A stretch of DNA of 64,000 nt from Ipomoea triloba (taxonomy: Eukaryota > Streptophyta > Magnoliopsida > Solanales > Convolvulaceae), in assembly GCF_003576645.1 (NCBI RefSeq), contig NC_044920.1:15970120-16034119 (forward strand), read 5' to 3'. Below, one piece after another: positions 43,192-54,704 of this stretch (position 1 is its first letter; every line of letters starts with the position of its first letter). The notes beneath the pieces were generated by a model. It did not search any database. It was given only the letters and a program-made list of their open reading frames with translations, and was not told the DNA's origin. A program made the position numbers and the translations under genes.

Positions 43192-44985
43192 ATGGCTACA
43201 CAAAATCCTTTCACAATTTTTTCCACCTCTGAGGATCGATTGATTTTAGCTCGAAAAATAGTTCAAGGAATCTCTGATTTTAATTCGACCGATTGTGCTA
43301 AAATTGCTCTCACCTTTGCTCTTAATCCCTCTCTGATAGATGATTTAAACTGTGAAAGACTCACAAATGATTTTGGAGTTGGCAAAACAATGCTCTGAAG
43401 TGCCCTGGAAATTACCCGGATCTGCCGTACACAATCCGGATCAGTCTGCACCACCGTCGCACGCCTTGGCCGAGCCGCGCACCACGGACGCCGTTCCAGC
43501 TGCTGTTTCGGACACCGCTGCCCAGTCCGCAGTTGCGACCACGGAAGCCTCGGCGACAAAAGCCCCGGACGTCGCCTAGCAGACCGCTGTTCCGCCGCTA
43601 CCGCATGCTGTCGTCGAACCAGACTCCTCCGCCGTTCCCGCTGCTGAAACCTCGGCGACCAATGCTCCGGACGTCGCCCAGCGGATTGCTGTTCCGCCGC
43701 TGCCGCGAGCCACACCAGCCGCTCTACTGCCGCATGAGTCCACCGCTCTGCCGCACGTTCGTGAAGCTGCTGCTACGCAACCTGCTGTCCAGGGTGTTCA
43801 TTCCACCGCCGCATCATCTGATCTGTTGTTCATAGCACCACCAGAAAGTTCTAATTCACAAGCTGATGCATCAAAAATTCCATCTCCCAAAATTGGTGTT
43901 CCATCGGTCTTTTCTTCTGATAAACAGGTTCTCTCTTCAGGTTCGTTAAATTACCAAGTTCCGTCATCTTTTTCCTTGTGTTCAAAATCTGTGTCCAGAG
44001 TTTTATTACCTTTTCACTCGTCAAAATCACATGATATTAAATTTGGTTCGTTTTCTCAGCCTATGTCTATTGAATCTGCTTCTGATCTTGCTTCTGGTTG
44101 GTTAATAAGGACAGAACGTTACTTCTTCAGAGAGACATTGATGTGGAAAATTTTACTGCTTGCTGTAATTTGATTGATCTTCTGCGTTCTCAGAACCTTC
44201 TCCAAACAGTAACAAATGTAGGTCCTTACTGTGATATGGTAACTCGAGAGTTTTACACCAATTTGACTGATGCCACTATTGATCGAGATAGTAAACACTT
44301 CCACAATGTTTACATCAGAAGGCACTGGTATGATTTTAGTCCAACAGTGAAAAATGATTTTTTTGACAGGACTGAAGTTGATGTTCGGTTTACACCTGAT
44401 TATGATCTGATTGCTTCCTCCCTCTCTAATTCTCATTACCTCACCTAGCTTAAGAGGGATACTAAAAAACCAGGTAAACCGGGTGACCTTGAATCAAGTT
44501 TTCTCCCATCTAGCTTTGCTATCTTGCTTCGTATGGCTATTACGAACTGGCTACCCATTGTCACTGTTCACTCTGTGTCAAAGAAGATGGATGTTCTATT
44601 GTTCAAAATTCGGAACAACATTCCTTTTAATCTAGGAGAATTGATCTTTGACCATATCATGGCCTTTCGTCACAGACAGGGCAAAGAAGATAAAGTGCTG
44701 CTTCCTTTTTCCAGTCTGATTTATGGTATTTTGTGCAAACAAGGTTTTCGAAAGCATCCACAAGAGGAGGAACTGTTTCTAACCTCCAAGTACTCAATTG
44801 ATAAGCGTCTGTTCTTTAATTCTCACTTTGATAATTGTTCGACATTCAAATTTGCTGTTGTGCCTGAAGGAGAGTCTGTTCCATCAAATCGTCCTAGTAT
44901 GGAGAAAGTGTTGTTGGAATATCAAAAGCTGTTGCAGTCCTTTGAAGCTGATGATGTGGGCTCGGATTCTGCTCCTGCTAGATGA
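43192..44985 (+). pseudogene. Sirevirus extra ORF in envelope position (broken)
   Basis: After about 500 bp of T-rich leader, an ATG at 43192 opens a frame that shifts near 43390. A Pro/Ala-rich, GC-rich segment with an internal duplication around CCGGACGTCGCC (43400-43800) follows. Another frameshift near 44100 leads to a domain at 44100-44985 that resembles the plant transposon protein domain found downstream of pol in Sireviruses, with a TAG at 44446. No signal peptide or clear membrane segment is visible, so an envelope role is not supported by sequence. Confidence 0.7.
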
Positions 44986-45400
44986 TCTGTTACAAGGTTC
45001 CTACTCCTACTAGATGATCAGTTACACCCCTTTGTCAATTATCGCAAAAAGGGGGAGAATTTGTTGAGGGGGAGCATGCAAAGCTCTCGGTAATGTTGGT
45101 TGATTTACTTCTTTTTAGATGGTGAAGATTGGTTACTTTACTAGCTCGTTATTTGTCTTTGGATGCTTTGGCTACTATTGGAAATTTTTTTTCTCTCTTC
45201 AACTATTGGTTGATTGGCTCTTAATTGGTGTCTCATGCAAATATCTTAGTTTTGGCATAATTAATTTCTTGCTTGTAATTGCTTTGCATGTTAACACAAC
45301 ATATCTTAGGGCACATCTTAATGAAATTATTATTTTTAATTGATTATTTTTTATTTTGTGCCTTAAGAATGTATGTGTTTAGTTTTGACAAATAATTGCC

Positions 45401-45411
45401 AAAGGGAGAGA
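45401..45411 (+). promoter_or_regulatory. Polypurine tract of Sirevirus element
   Basis: AAAGGGAGAGA immediately before the 3' LTR, the plus-strand primer site. Confidence 0.8.
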
Positions 45412-45412
45412 T

Positions 45413-46208
45413 TGTTAGGGAAATTAATGTATAGTTTTTAATTGGCAATTTATTTGTTAATTAAGTGGTCTAATTAATTATGCCTAAGGTATAGTTTTTA
45501 GTGTTGTTTATTTGCATGGGATGAGTGGCTCATATTTATTCAAGCAAAAATGTCAGACATGAGAAAATCAAGGCAAGATGTAGTTGAGTGACTTACCTTG
45601 AATTGAGGAGATCAAATACAGGGAAGGAGCTCAGAAGTTCAAGTATAAATAGAACTGAAGCTTCAGAGGTTTAATTGCTGATTTCACTGAAAAGATCACC
45701 AAAGTTCCCTGCTGTTTTAACATTAAGATCTACTGTTTTAGCCTTAGCCTACTGTTTTAATATGTAAAGTCTGTTATACTGATACAGACTCAAGATCATT
45801 GTAATATGGCTTCTTAGACTAGTTTTGTGTTGTTGTCCTGTTTACTACATCAAGTGGAAGACTTGTTGATTGGCCCGGGAAAGCTGAAGAAGTTGACACA
45901 CTACCAACTCAGGAGATGGTGATGTTTGTAGGTGTAATAGATTAGGCCATCATGGAGGATGGATATCTGGTGAACCTTGTAACATCTTTGAATCTAGTGG
46001 AGTTGGGTTTCACCTTTGTGTGGCCCCGAAGATGTAGGAGAAGGTGCTCCGAACTGCGTGAACATATCCTGGTTCATTTATATTTCCTGCACTGTTTTTA
46101 TTATTTATTGTTTCTAATACAGTGATAAATACAGTCGATTAATTTGTTTTAAAAATAAAGTAGGAACCAAGTAGGATATAACCTGCATTCAAGATTCACA
46201 ATCTTACA
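45413..46208 (+). repeat. 3' LTR of Sirevirus element (796 bp)
   Basis: Nearly identical to the 5' LTR; TATAAATAG at 45644-45652; ends CTTACA before the TACTT duplication. Confidence 0.93.
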
Positions 46209-46213
46209 TACTT

Positions 46214-46493
46214 TTAGCATATTAAAAATGTACTTTGTATGCATAGTCCACAAGACTATGTGACCATAGTCCACACAATAATTTACCGAGATTGAATGGC
46301 CAGGCCGCCTATGTGTGCTCATACATGCGGTTGTGGATATTGTTCAATATAACTTGTTATTAAACTAGGTACTTTACAAGTAATTGGATATATTTATAAT
46401 CTATACTATAAATAATAACAAAATTCTCAATTTTCACTTTCCGTCCAAAACACTCTTATACTATTAAGTTTGCGTAATATTGTAAATTAATGG
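46214..46493. repeat. AT-rich repeat, right half, and unassigned DNA
   Basis: Continues the repeat broken at 34970 to about 46290 (GTCCACAAGACTATGTGACC). The rest is unassigned AT-rich sequence. Confidence 0.5.
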
Positions 46494-46712
46494 GTGATCA
46501 TCTAGTGGATTGGGTATACGTTGAGTTGCCCCGCAAACAGAGGAGGATTGCTCCAACTACGTAACCCATTCCTTGTGTTCGGGTTCTTTTATTTTTGTGT
46601 TCGTTACTTTATTTAATTATCTGTTACTAAGACAACTTGTAATACAGATGATTAATTGTGTTTAAAATTAAGTAGGAACCCTTAAGACTAATCTTGCATT
46701 CAAGGCTCACAA
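46494..46712 (+). mobile_element. LTR fragment related to the Sirevirus LTR
   Basis: It follows the 3' third of the Sirevirus LTR in order: GATCATCTAGTGGA, TTGCCCCGCA, GCTCCAACTACGT, GATTAATTGTG, AAGTAGGAACC, TTGCATTCAAGGCTCACA. It is clearly more diverged than the two LTRs are from each other, so it is an older, truncated insertion. Confidence 0.6.
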
Positions 46713-47369
46713 TTCAATTTCAAATATATACCCCCACCAATGTATGAGCATTTTAATTTCAATTTCATTTTCATTTTCATTTGCATATACTCATTTGTAT
46801 TTCATGTCATCAATCAATTTTTATGTACATATTAACTTTTAGTATAAATATAGAATATCATTATAAAAATTTTAAAACAAAAAGAAGAACATTTTATATA
46901 CTGAAATTTACATATAAGATTAATTGAAGATGTAAATATGTAAGGGATTAATATTTGATGCACTGCCAATGTATAGATGCTATACACCAGCAGTGAAGGA
47001 GAAGATGCCACATCAAATCTTGACCGAGTCCTTTTTTTAAAATATTTAAAACTTGTATTTTATTAGGGCCAAGCACCTTGTGCTCAGATGGCATGTAGTG
47101 GCTCCCTTTGTGTTTCAACAGGTTGAGAAAGTATGTATGGACAGATAATACAATGTAATATGGCTAGTTATATCAAAAAAAAAAAAACAAGATATATCTA
47201 CTTTCCTAAATATATTTATTACTTAATTATTATATATCTAATTTCCTAAACTTTTTAAATTATTAGATACATTACTAATTGCACGTTCCCAAACAATTTA
47301 TATATATTCAGCACACGTACGGTATAAATTGAACAAATAATCATCCATATTTTTTTCGAAGAATACTCC
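46713..47369. other. AT-rich DNA with a SINE-like copy
   Basis: A SINE-like copy (TGCTCAGATGGCA A-box region, tail in poly-A) lies at about 47068-47180. Its B-box region appears deleted. The rest is AT-rich with no gene. Confidence 0.5.
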
Positions 47370-48570
47370 ACGTGCCATACAACAGAGGATTTCGGAGTCA
47401 CTTGGTATCCCTTGTACCGAAGATTTTAGAAAATACTTGGGTGTTCCTTCAATCAATGGAAAAATTGAAAAGGAGACATGAATATCTAGTCACAAAAGTT
47501 CAAAACAGACTAGCAGGGTGGAAAATGAGAACTTTGTCAGTTGCAGGGAGGCGAACGTTAGCACAGTCAGTGTTGACAACCATTCCTTTCTACACCATGC
47601 AAACAGCCAGCTTACCGACAGGGGTAGTCTTAGGAATCGAGAAACTGATCCGGGAAGTTGACGGACTGCAATTATTGTGAAAAATGTAGCAACATGCCCA
47701 TAAGGGCAACCCAAGTAAGAGAGTTACACTTGCAATTAAGAGGTCGTGGGTTCGAACCTCCAGCCCTTGGGTTTTAGCCGGTCAGCTATGGGTAACCTAT
47801 TACCTTGCTACTCAGAAGTGGAGATTACCTCGTTAATCCAAAAAAAATGTAGCAACATTACTAAATCAATCGACCACGTTTTACGTAGATGTCTAGAGGC
47901 AAGGATAGAAATGGTTGGACATTCAATAAATGGCTTGATGCAGGGGTGGATGGTTTTAGAAAAGATAGCCGGCAGCATAACAATAACATCCTCTTTGGAG
48001 TCACTGCATGGTCTCTATGGAGGTGGAGAAACGGGAGGGTCTTTAGTGGGAAAATAACTAGTCCTGGATTATTATTCAAGAGTTACTGGATTGAAACACA
48101 AGCAACGGAAATTAATTGCGCATTTCGTAGAGCTAATGATCCGAGGTCTGCAACCACTAGCAGATCATAGCAACCCCCCCCCCCCAGGATGGACGAAGAT
48201 CACTATCGATGGGAGCTATAACCCATTAACAAATAGAGCGACATGCAGAGGTGTAGCCAGAGACGAGAATGGAGGCTGGAAATCTGGCATCACCTATAAT
48301 ATTGGGGCTTGTTCGGTTAAAACTGCGGAAGCATGGGCTTTGTTAAAGGGGATCCAACTCGCAAAACACCTGAGCTGCGGAAAGCGAATCCAAGACAGTA
48401 GTAGACTTCCTCAATCGAAATATCAAGCGCAATGACGTTGTGGACAATATACTCCATGCATGCACAAGAGAACTAGAGGGTATTGGGGAATGGTAAGTAT
48501 TGCTAATAGCCAGGGATCAAAATGTAGCAGCAGATCATTTAGCAAAGAGCGCTCCAGGAACATGAACTAC
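47370..48570 (+). pseudogene. LINE remnant: end of reverse transcriptase and RNase H
   Basis: 47372-47680 matches the region after the reverse transcriptase core of plant LINEs (LKRRHEYLVTKVQNRLAGWK). After a SINE insertion, a linker (FGVTAWSLWRWRN) and an RNase H domain follow (DGSYN near 48210, TAEAWALLKG, then ADHLAKSA near 48535), in several frames with stops. The 5' end is absent. Non-functional. Confidence 0.75.
47696..47842 (+). mobile_element. tRNA-derived SINE inside the LINE remnant, 16-bp target duplication
   Basis: AAAAATGTAGCAACAT at 47680-47695 and 47843-47858 flanks the insert. A perfect B box GGTTCGAACC is at 47749-47758, with an A-box-like CCCAAGTAAGAGAG about 40 nt upstream. 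It differs from the 28934 family. Confidence 0.85.
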
Positions 48571-48813
48571 AAAAAATTAGAAATTCAGCCACAAACATTT
48601 AGTGGCAGTTATATGTAACCGCTACTAAATAAATATTTAGTGACGGTTTGAATAACCGCTACTTTTTTTACAATGAAAGATTACTTTTGGAATGTTAGTG
48701 GCGAATGCAGATGGTTTATCGCCATGTTAATCTATTTTAGTGGCTATCACACTAATCTATTTTGTAACGAACATCAAAATCCCTTCTTTATTTTCGTCTC
48801 AACCTAATGCTCA
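48571..48813. repeat. Repeat with TTTAGTGGC/GGTTA inverted motifs
   Basis: Several direct and inverted TTAGTGGCNGTTA / TAACCGCTACTAAA phrases, as in some TIR DNA-transposon ends. Boundaries not resolved. Confidence 0.45.
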
Positions 48814-49795
48814 TGTAAACACAAAAAATCAAAATTGTATATATTCACAATATCGGGTTAGAGTGCTTGTATAATTAAAGGTGCGGGTACAAATTCTCTA
48901 TATAGTCCTCTGATTCTTCACTGACTTGTTCTACTGAAGTGCCTCCGGGTTCAAGTGACGTAGCCTCCGGGATTCTTCACTGACATGTTCTACTGAAGTG
49001 CCTCCGGGTTCAAGTGGTGTAGCCTCCAGGATTCAAATAGCGTAGCCTCCAGGATTCAATTGACGTAACTTCCAGGATTCAAATGGAGTAGCTTTCTGGG
49101 ATTCAAGTGGCGTGGCCTTCCGGGATTCAAGGGCGTGATCTTCAACAGGAACCGTCAAGCATCAAGATCCTCAAAATGCTCAATTGACGTAGCTTCCGGG
49201 ATTCAAATGGCGTAGCTTTCCGAGATTCAAGTGGCGTGGCCTTCCGGGATCCAATGGCGTGATCTTCAACAGGGAACCGTCAAGCTTCAAGATCCTCAAA
49301 ATGCTAAGTCTCTAACTGCTTCGGAATGCCTTCAAAAGCTCTCAAGTCTTCAATCTTCAAGGTGTCTTTCAAATGTGAAATGAAGGCTCTATTTATAGTG
49401 GAGTGTGTAACCACTATCCCTCAACAAACTCCTTAAATAATTAATTAATTAAATTAACTAATTATCTAAAGAAATGAACCTTGTCAACATTAAGTCTAGG
49501 TTCAAGATCCTATCACCTAATTCAAATTCAAATTAAATTATAATTATTAAATTCAAATATAATAAAATTATATTTAAATTGTAATAATTAAATTCAAATA
49601 ATGAATTGGACTTGGATCAATTAATTAATTAATTCAATAACCCAACATAAAATTTAATTGGGCTAATTAAATTAATTTAATTATCATGACCCAATTAATT
49701 AAATTGGTCCAATAATTAATCTCAAAATTAGGCACAATAATAATTTATTAGCCCATTTTTTGGGTTCAAATTTTCGGTGTCTACAAATTACCACC
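48814..49795 (-). repeat. 3' LTR of Tat element with TATA box and minisatellite
   Basis: On the minus strand the LTR starts TGTAGACACCGAAAATTTG and ends GTGTTTACA. A TATAAATAG box is at about 49390-49398. Downstream (48918-49310) are about a dozen degenerate 22-24 bp units around GATTCAAGTGGCGTAGCCT (plus strand) plus a longer duplicated block with ACCGTCAAGC and ATCCTCAAAATGCT. The minus-strand polypurine-like GAGGTGGTAATT sits just outside at 49796-49807. Confidence 0.75.
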
Positions 49796-50086
49796 TCGAG
49801 ACTTGTCGTGACATGCTACTTGACGTGCTTGGAGCGAGAAATCTCGAAATTTAAAGAGAAACTGACAGGACCTTGAATAATGGACCATAACCATATATCA
49901 AACTTTAATTGGGTTCCCTTAATGAAAAGTAATTCATGCCTAGGCCCATTATGCTCATCAGGATTCCAATCCTAACCCCAAACGAAATTAAGCTCATTTA
50001 AAACCTAATGACAGTCAAACTCTTATTCAATCACTGATAACATAATTAGAACTTGACCCAATCTCATACGTGATCCCAGCAGCATT
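49796..50086. other. Non-coding DNA between Tat LTR and antisense gene promoter
   Basis: Holds the minus-strand polypurine tract and otherwise unrecognised sequence. Confidence 0.5.
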
Positions 50087-51312
50087 CAAATTTAATTATC
50101 CAACCATTTCAATCAATCATGATCACATTAGGTGTGTAATCCAACTCCAACACCTCCTCACAACACACTATAAATAACGCCTTGACATCCCAAACCCACA
50201 GCTATCAGCGAAACAGAGGATCAAGGAAGAGTAAGGAAGAGCATTCGCAACCGCTTCTCAATCAGGTAAATTACTTATTCTTACGTTTTTTATTTTCATC
50301 TTCCTCCCTATGTATTTCATCCGTAGGAACGAGAAGGAGAGAATTCAAGAAACTACTGTACAACTTAAAAGAATAGTTGTATGTCTCGTGGGATAACCAC
50401 CGGAGGATGGTGCCAACGGTACCGCCGGCGGGTGGGTTCCTACCTACAGTACACGAATCCGAGAACAAGATGGCTGGCGAACTACCTTCGTTGAACGAGA
50501 AACCTGGAGTTCATTCTTCGTCATATTGCTCCAAAGGGGAGCAACCGAAAATCTGCCCGGGTAGAACAATCACCGGAGCGCGGTATCACTGATACTGCCG
50601 GAGCATGAGTTTCTATTTGGGGTATACGGATTTCGTTGTTGCCGGAGTTTCTCACTGGACCACCTAAACCCACCGCCCAGCTTCGTCGTTGCTGCCTCGT
50701 TGATAGCGGACTGCCGACAGTGAACGAGATGCTTACCATTTCATGGAACAACCACCGGAGCGTGGGACTCTTGCTTTGATGCGAGGTGCCGCCGGAACGT
50801 GGGTTTCCATCGGAATGGACACACCCGGAAAGAGCAACGGGAAATCGCTGTTCAATCCTCAACTGCTACCTACGTTGCTTCATCAGCCTTACTTGAAGTT
50901 GATGTTGTTCAGTCTGCCGCCTGGATCCGTGTCGCTGCTACTGGAGGTCTGCGACTTCCCTCAACTGGGGATCTCATTGCACAATGGAGTTATTCAGAAA
51001 ACGAATTTTATGGAACAATGGTGTATGGCATCCGAAATTTAAGAGGAAAGGAGTAAATGTAAGTTGATGTGGCATACACTCCTGTCTCTTGAAAATTGAA
51101 GCCCATGCTTTTCAGTTTGATGGAGATATGACTGCCACCTACACATGCCTACTCAAGACTAAACACATATACCTATATAATATTCATATATTTTTTGAAC
51201 AAATGTTATGTGCATCCACACTTGCCTCTTTTTTTTTTTTCGTTTTTGTGTTTTGATTCCTACGTTTTTTCTTTGCTTTTGTTTTTTTATTTTTATTTTT
51301 TTTTTTTTTGGT
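50087..51312 (+). other. First copy of duplicated leader block (contig end)
   Basis: Identical to 51314-52539, offset 1227, with a single N at 51313 between. Carries the same TATA box (50169-50176) and leader. Probably the same locus read twice. Confidence 0.85.
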
Positions 51313-51395
51313 NCAAATTTAATTATCCAACCATTTCAATCAATCATGATCACATTAGGTGTGTAATCCAACTCCAACACCTCCTCACAACACAC

Positions 51396-51403
51396 TATAA
51401 ATA
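51396..51403 (+). promoter_or_regulatory. TATA box upstream of the antisense plant-mobile-domain gene
   Basis: TATAAATA in CACACTATAAATAACGCC, antisense to the retrotransposon. About 100 nt downstream is an intron-like GTAAATTACT...CCGTAG (about 51493-51553), consistent with a spliced leader. The first copy is at 50169. Confidence 0.5.
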
Positions 51404-52836
51404 ACGCCTTGACATCCCAAACCCACAGCTATCAGCGAAACAGAGGATCAAGGAAGAGTAAGGAAGAGCATTCGCAACCGCTTCTCAATCAGGTAAATTA
51501 CTTATTCTTACGTTTTTTATTTTCATCTTCCTCCCTATGTATTTCATCCGTAGGAACGAGAAGGAGAGAATTCAAGAAACTACTGTACAACTTAAAAGAA
51601 TAGTTGTATGTCTCGTGGGATAACCACCGGAGGATGGTGCCAACGGTACCGCCGGCGGGTGGGTTCCTACCTACAGTACACGAATCCGAGAACAAGATGG
51701 CTGGCGAACTACCTTCGTTGAACGAGAAACCTGGAGTTCATTCTTCGTCATATTGCTCCAAAGGGGAGCAACCGAAAATCTGCCCGGGTAGAACAATCAC
51801 CGGAGCGCGGTATCACTGATACTGCCGGAGCATGAGTTTCTATTTGGGGTATACGGATTTCGTTGTTGCCGGAGTTTCTCACTGGACCACCTAAACCCAC
51901 CGCCCAGCTTCGTCGTTGCTGCCTCGTTGATAGCGGACTGCCGACAGTGAACGAGATGCTTACCATTTCATGGAACAACCACCGGAGCGTGGGACTCTTG
52001 CTTTGATGCGAGGTGCCGCCGGAACGTGGGTTTCCATCGGAATGGACACACCCGGAAAGAGCAACGGGAAATCGCTGTTCAATCCTCAACTGCTACCTAC
52101 GTTGCTTCATCAGCCTTACTTGAAGTTGATGTTGTTCAGTCTGCCGCCTGGATCCGTGTCGCTGCTACTGGAGGTCTGCGACTTCCCTCAACTGGGGATC
52201 TCATTGCACAATGGAGTTATTCAGAAAACGAATTTTATGGAACAATGGTGTATGGCATCCGAAATTTAAGAGGAAAGGAGTAAATGTAAGTTGATGTGGC
52301 ATACACTCCTGTCTCTTGAAAATTGAAGCCCATGCTTTTCAGTTTGATGGAGATATGACTGCCACCTACACATGCCTACTCAAGACTAAACACATATACC
52401 TATATAATATTCATATATTTTTTGAACAAATGTTATGTGCATCCACACTTGCCTCTTTTTTTTTTTTCGTTTTTGTGTTTTGATTCCTACGTTTTTTCTT
52501 TGCTTTTGTTTTTTTATTTTTATTTTTTTTTTTTTTGGTATTTCGTTTGTTGCTTTTTTCTCTTTTTTTTCTTTTTTTTTTTTTTTGTTTTTGTTTTCTT
52601 TCGTTTCTTTTTGTGTTTTCATTTTTGTTTTTATTTTGTGTTTTTTTTTTTAAAATCATAATTCCCACCATTCTTAATCATTCAAATGTTAACTATTATT
52701 ATTATACTTTAGATAATAATAATAATAACAACTTTGTTAATAATGATGATAATAATAATATTAATCATTATCATCATTACTCTTTTTTTTGCAGTGAGTT
52801 TTCCTCAACTTTGACATAATCTCAACACGGCTCAAA
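51404..52836 (+). other. Long leader region with tandem CCGGAGCGTGG modules and T-rich tract
   Basis: Several diverged modules containing ACCGGAGNNTGG and TGCCGGNGCNTGNGTTTC (51627-52045), then a T-rich low-complexity tract (52455-52660) and (AAT)n-type sequence. Frames here are short and the Lys-rich ones are shadows of poly-T. It ends in TTTTTTTGCAG (52787-52797), a plausible splice acceptor. Confidence 0.5.
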
Positions 52837-54664
52837 ATGGTGTCATTTCAAGACCAATGGTCCGATGGACAAAGGCACTTGGTGATATCAAGCATCAAGA
52901 GCGACCACAAAGTCATATTGGCTGTAATCAACCCTTTGCATCCCCTTCACCGCCAAAGCTCGTAGTGTCATATCACGAACGCAATTGGACTCCTACGCAT
53001 GACCTACACCGTCCAAGGTGAGTTCACTTACACACAAGGATACTGGGAATGGGCTGAAGACGCACTTAACTTCTTCAGAAAACCCCTAAAAGATGACATG
53101 ATATATGGCGTTGTGTTCGCATCATTATTCACATATGATCGCAACGTCGACATCGTCCAAGCTTTTTGCGAAGCATGGTGCCCACGAACCAACACGTTGA
53201 TTACCTCATCTGGTGAGATGTCTATATCACTACGAGATTTGTACATCCTCGGAGGGTTGCCATTGTCTTGGGATATTTACGATGAGTGCATCCCAAATGC
53301 CTTGGACTTGGCCAAGGGCTCACACACATGTTGTGCGTACTTACTCAAGGCGTTCTACCACTTAAATCAACAAGAAGATCACACCACCTATGTTCAAGAG
53401 TCCAGATGGATCGACTTCTGGTGCAAGAATACCCGAAGATATGCAGTTCCTTCACCTCGAAAAGAGAATAAGAAATCTCGACCAAAGGCTACTCACAACA
53501 CAAGCGGGATTCTTGAAGTTGCTCCTAGATGGTCGCACGTGAGCGAAGCACCCTTCGACGCACTAGACATCCCTCGAAATCTTGAACAAGAAGTCTACTT
53601 AGCAGCATTTCTGGCGTGTTGGCTTTGTACGTTTGTACTACCGGGCGACCCAACGGCAAGCATTCGCCCGGAGACTTTTAATATGGCATGCAAAATGGCG
53701 AAAGAGATTAAGGTATGCCTCGCACCTCCAGTCTTTGCTAGCATTTACTATGGGTTAAACTCGATTTCAGAGTCTATCTCTCCTGGTTAAATGGGCACTC
53801 CTTCCCCATCCATTATGTATATGAATAGCTATCAGCTTACTTCCATACTCACTTCAAGACCCTTAGCTTCATATCGTCGTATCCAAAGATGGTCACTTCT
53901 TCTGGAGAAGGCAGTGCTAAGCATTACGACAAAATTGATGCTCGTAAGAGGATCTTTAAGGGCGAATGTGTGTCTTGGCTTTGCACGTCTCGTCAAAATG
54001 ATAGAGACTTCATCTTTTGTGACGACAAGAGAGGGGGCAAAGAGAATTTTGAATACTTCATATGTTTGTGCCCTGGTTTTCTTTTTCTATGCTAAGGACG
54101 CCAATGTAAAGCTGAGCCTTATGTACCCCATCGCTTCAATCGTCAGTTTGGATTCTACCAAGCATCTGCCCCCGGTTTGTTACTGACTGATAACCGCGAC
54201 GTCACACTTACTGAGGGATTTCGACTCCATCGCTAGTATGAGCATTTTAACTCTCTGTCTAGGGCAACATTTCCCATGAACCCGACTATTCCAAAGAAAC
54301 ATGTCTCAAACAACTACAAAGCATGGTTGATTGACGTGCATGGAAATCTCCTTGAGAATCGCGTCACAGACATAGTCATTAATGGTGACCCAAACGTAAT
54401 CATTAGAGAGAGAATAACTCAAGAGCAAAGGGATCAATTGGATACTTTGAGAAAAGGCAAAGCACAAGTACAGGATGCCACCCACGATCAAGTATCAGGA
54501 CATGTAACTCAAAAGATGAGGGAGGAGCAAGTGAGGCACCAAAGCTCGGACGGGGATGTTGATAGTGATCGCAATTTTAAACGAAACAGAAAAAGGCCAT
54601 CGAATGAGGTTAAGAAATATTCCCAAAGTTTTCCATTTCACAATGATTCAAACATTAGCTTTAT

Positions 54665-54704
<40 letters not shown>

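Larger units (their letters stand above)
34971..46208 (+). mobile_element. Sirevirus-type Ty1-copia retrotransposon, both LTRs present
   Basis: LTRs at 34971-35763 and 45413-46208, flanked by TACTT at 34966-34970 and 46209-46213. Order: LTR, primer site TGGTATCAGAGC, gag with two zinc knuckles, protease, integrase, reverse transcriptase, RNase H, an extra ORF, polypurine tract, LTR. The extra 3' ORF and size mark the Sirevirus group. The printed length of 11.2 kb includes about 1.74 kb that looks like an assembly duplication (join at 38936), so the real element is probably near 9.5 kb. By eye the LTRs differ by roughly seven substitutions and a few indels, so insertion is recent, yet the coding region carries stops. 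Confidence 0.95.

Noticed and set aside
43263..43715. Arg-rich 150-residue minus-strand frame
   Set aside because: Shadow of the GC-rich Pro/Ala segment of the Sirevirus extra ORF.
43192..44985. True envelope glycoprotein
   Set aside because: No signal peptide, glycosylation-rich ectodomain or membrane anchor visible; only the position matches.
47740..47765. tRNA gene suggested by GGTTCGAACC
   Set aside because: No cloverleaf or acceptor stem; target duplications show it is a SINE.
50743..51042. 99-residue frame, repeated at 51970-52269
   Set aside because: Lies in tandem CCGGAGCGTGG leader modules, overlaps other frames equally long, no domain.
50087..52539. Tandem promoter duplication as a biological feature
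   Set aside because: Copies look identical and the junction is a single N; contig overlap is simpler.
52386..52671. Lys-rich and Phe-rich frames
   Set aside because: Products of the poly-T tract; low-complexity only.
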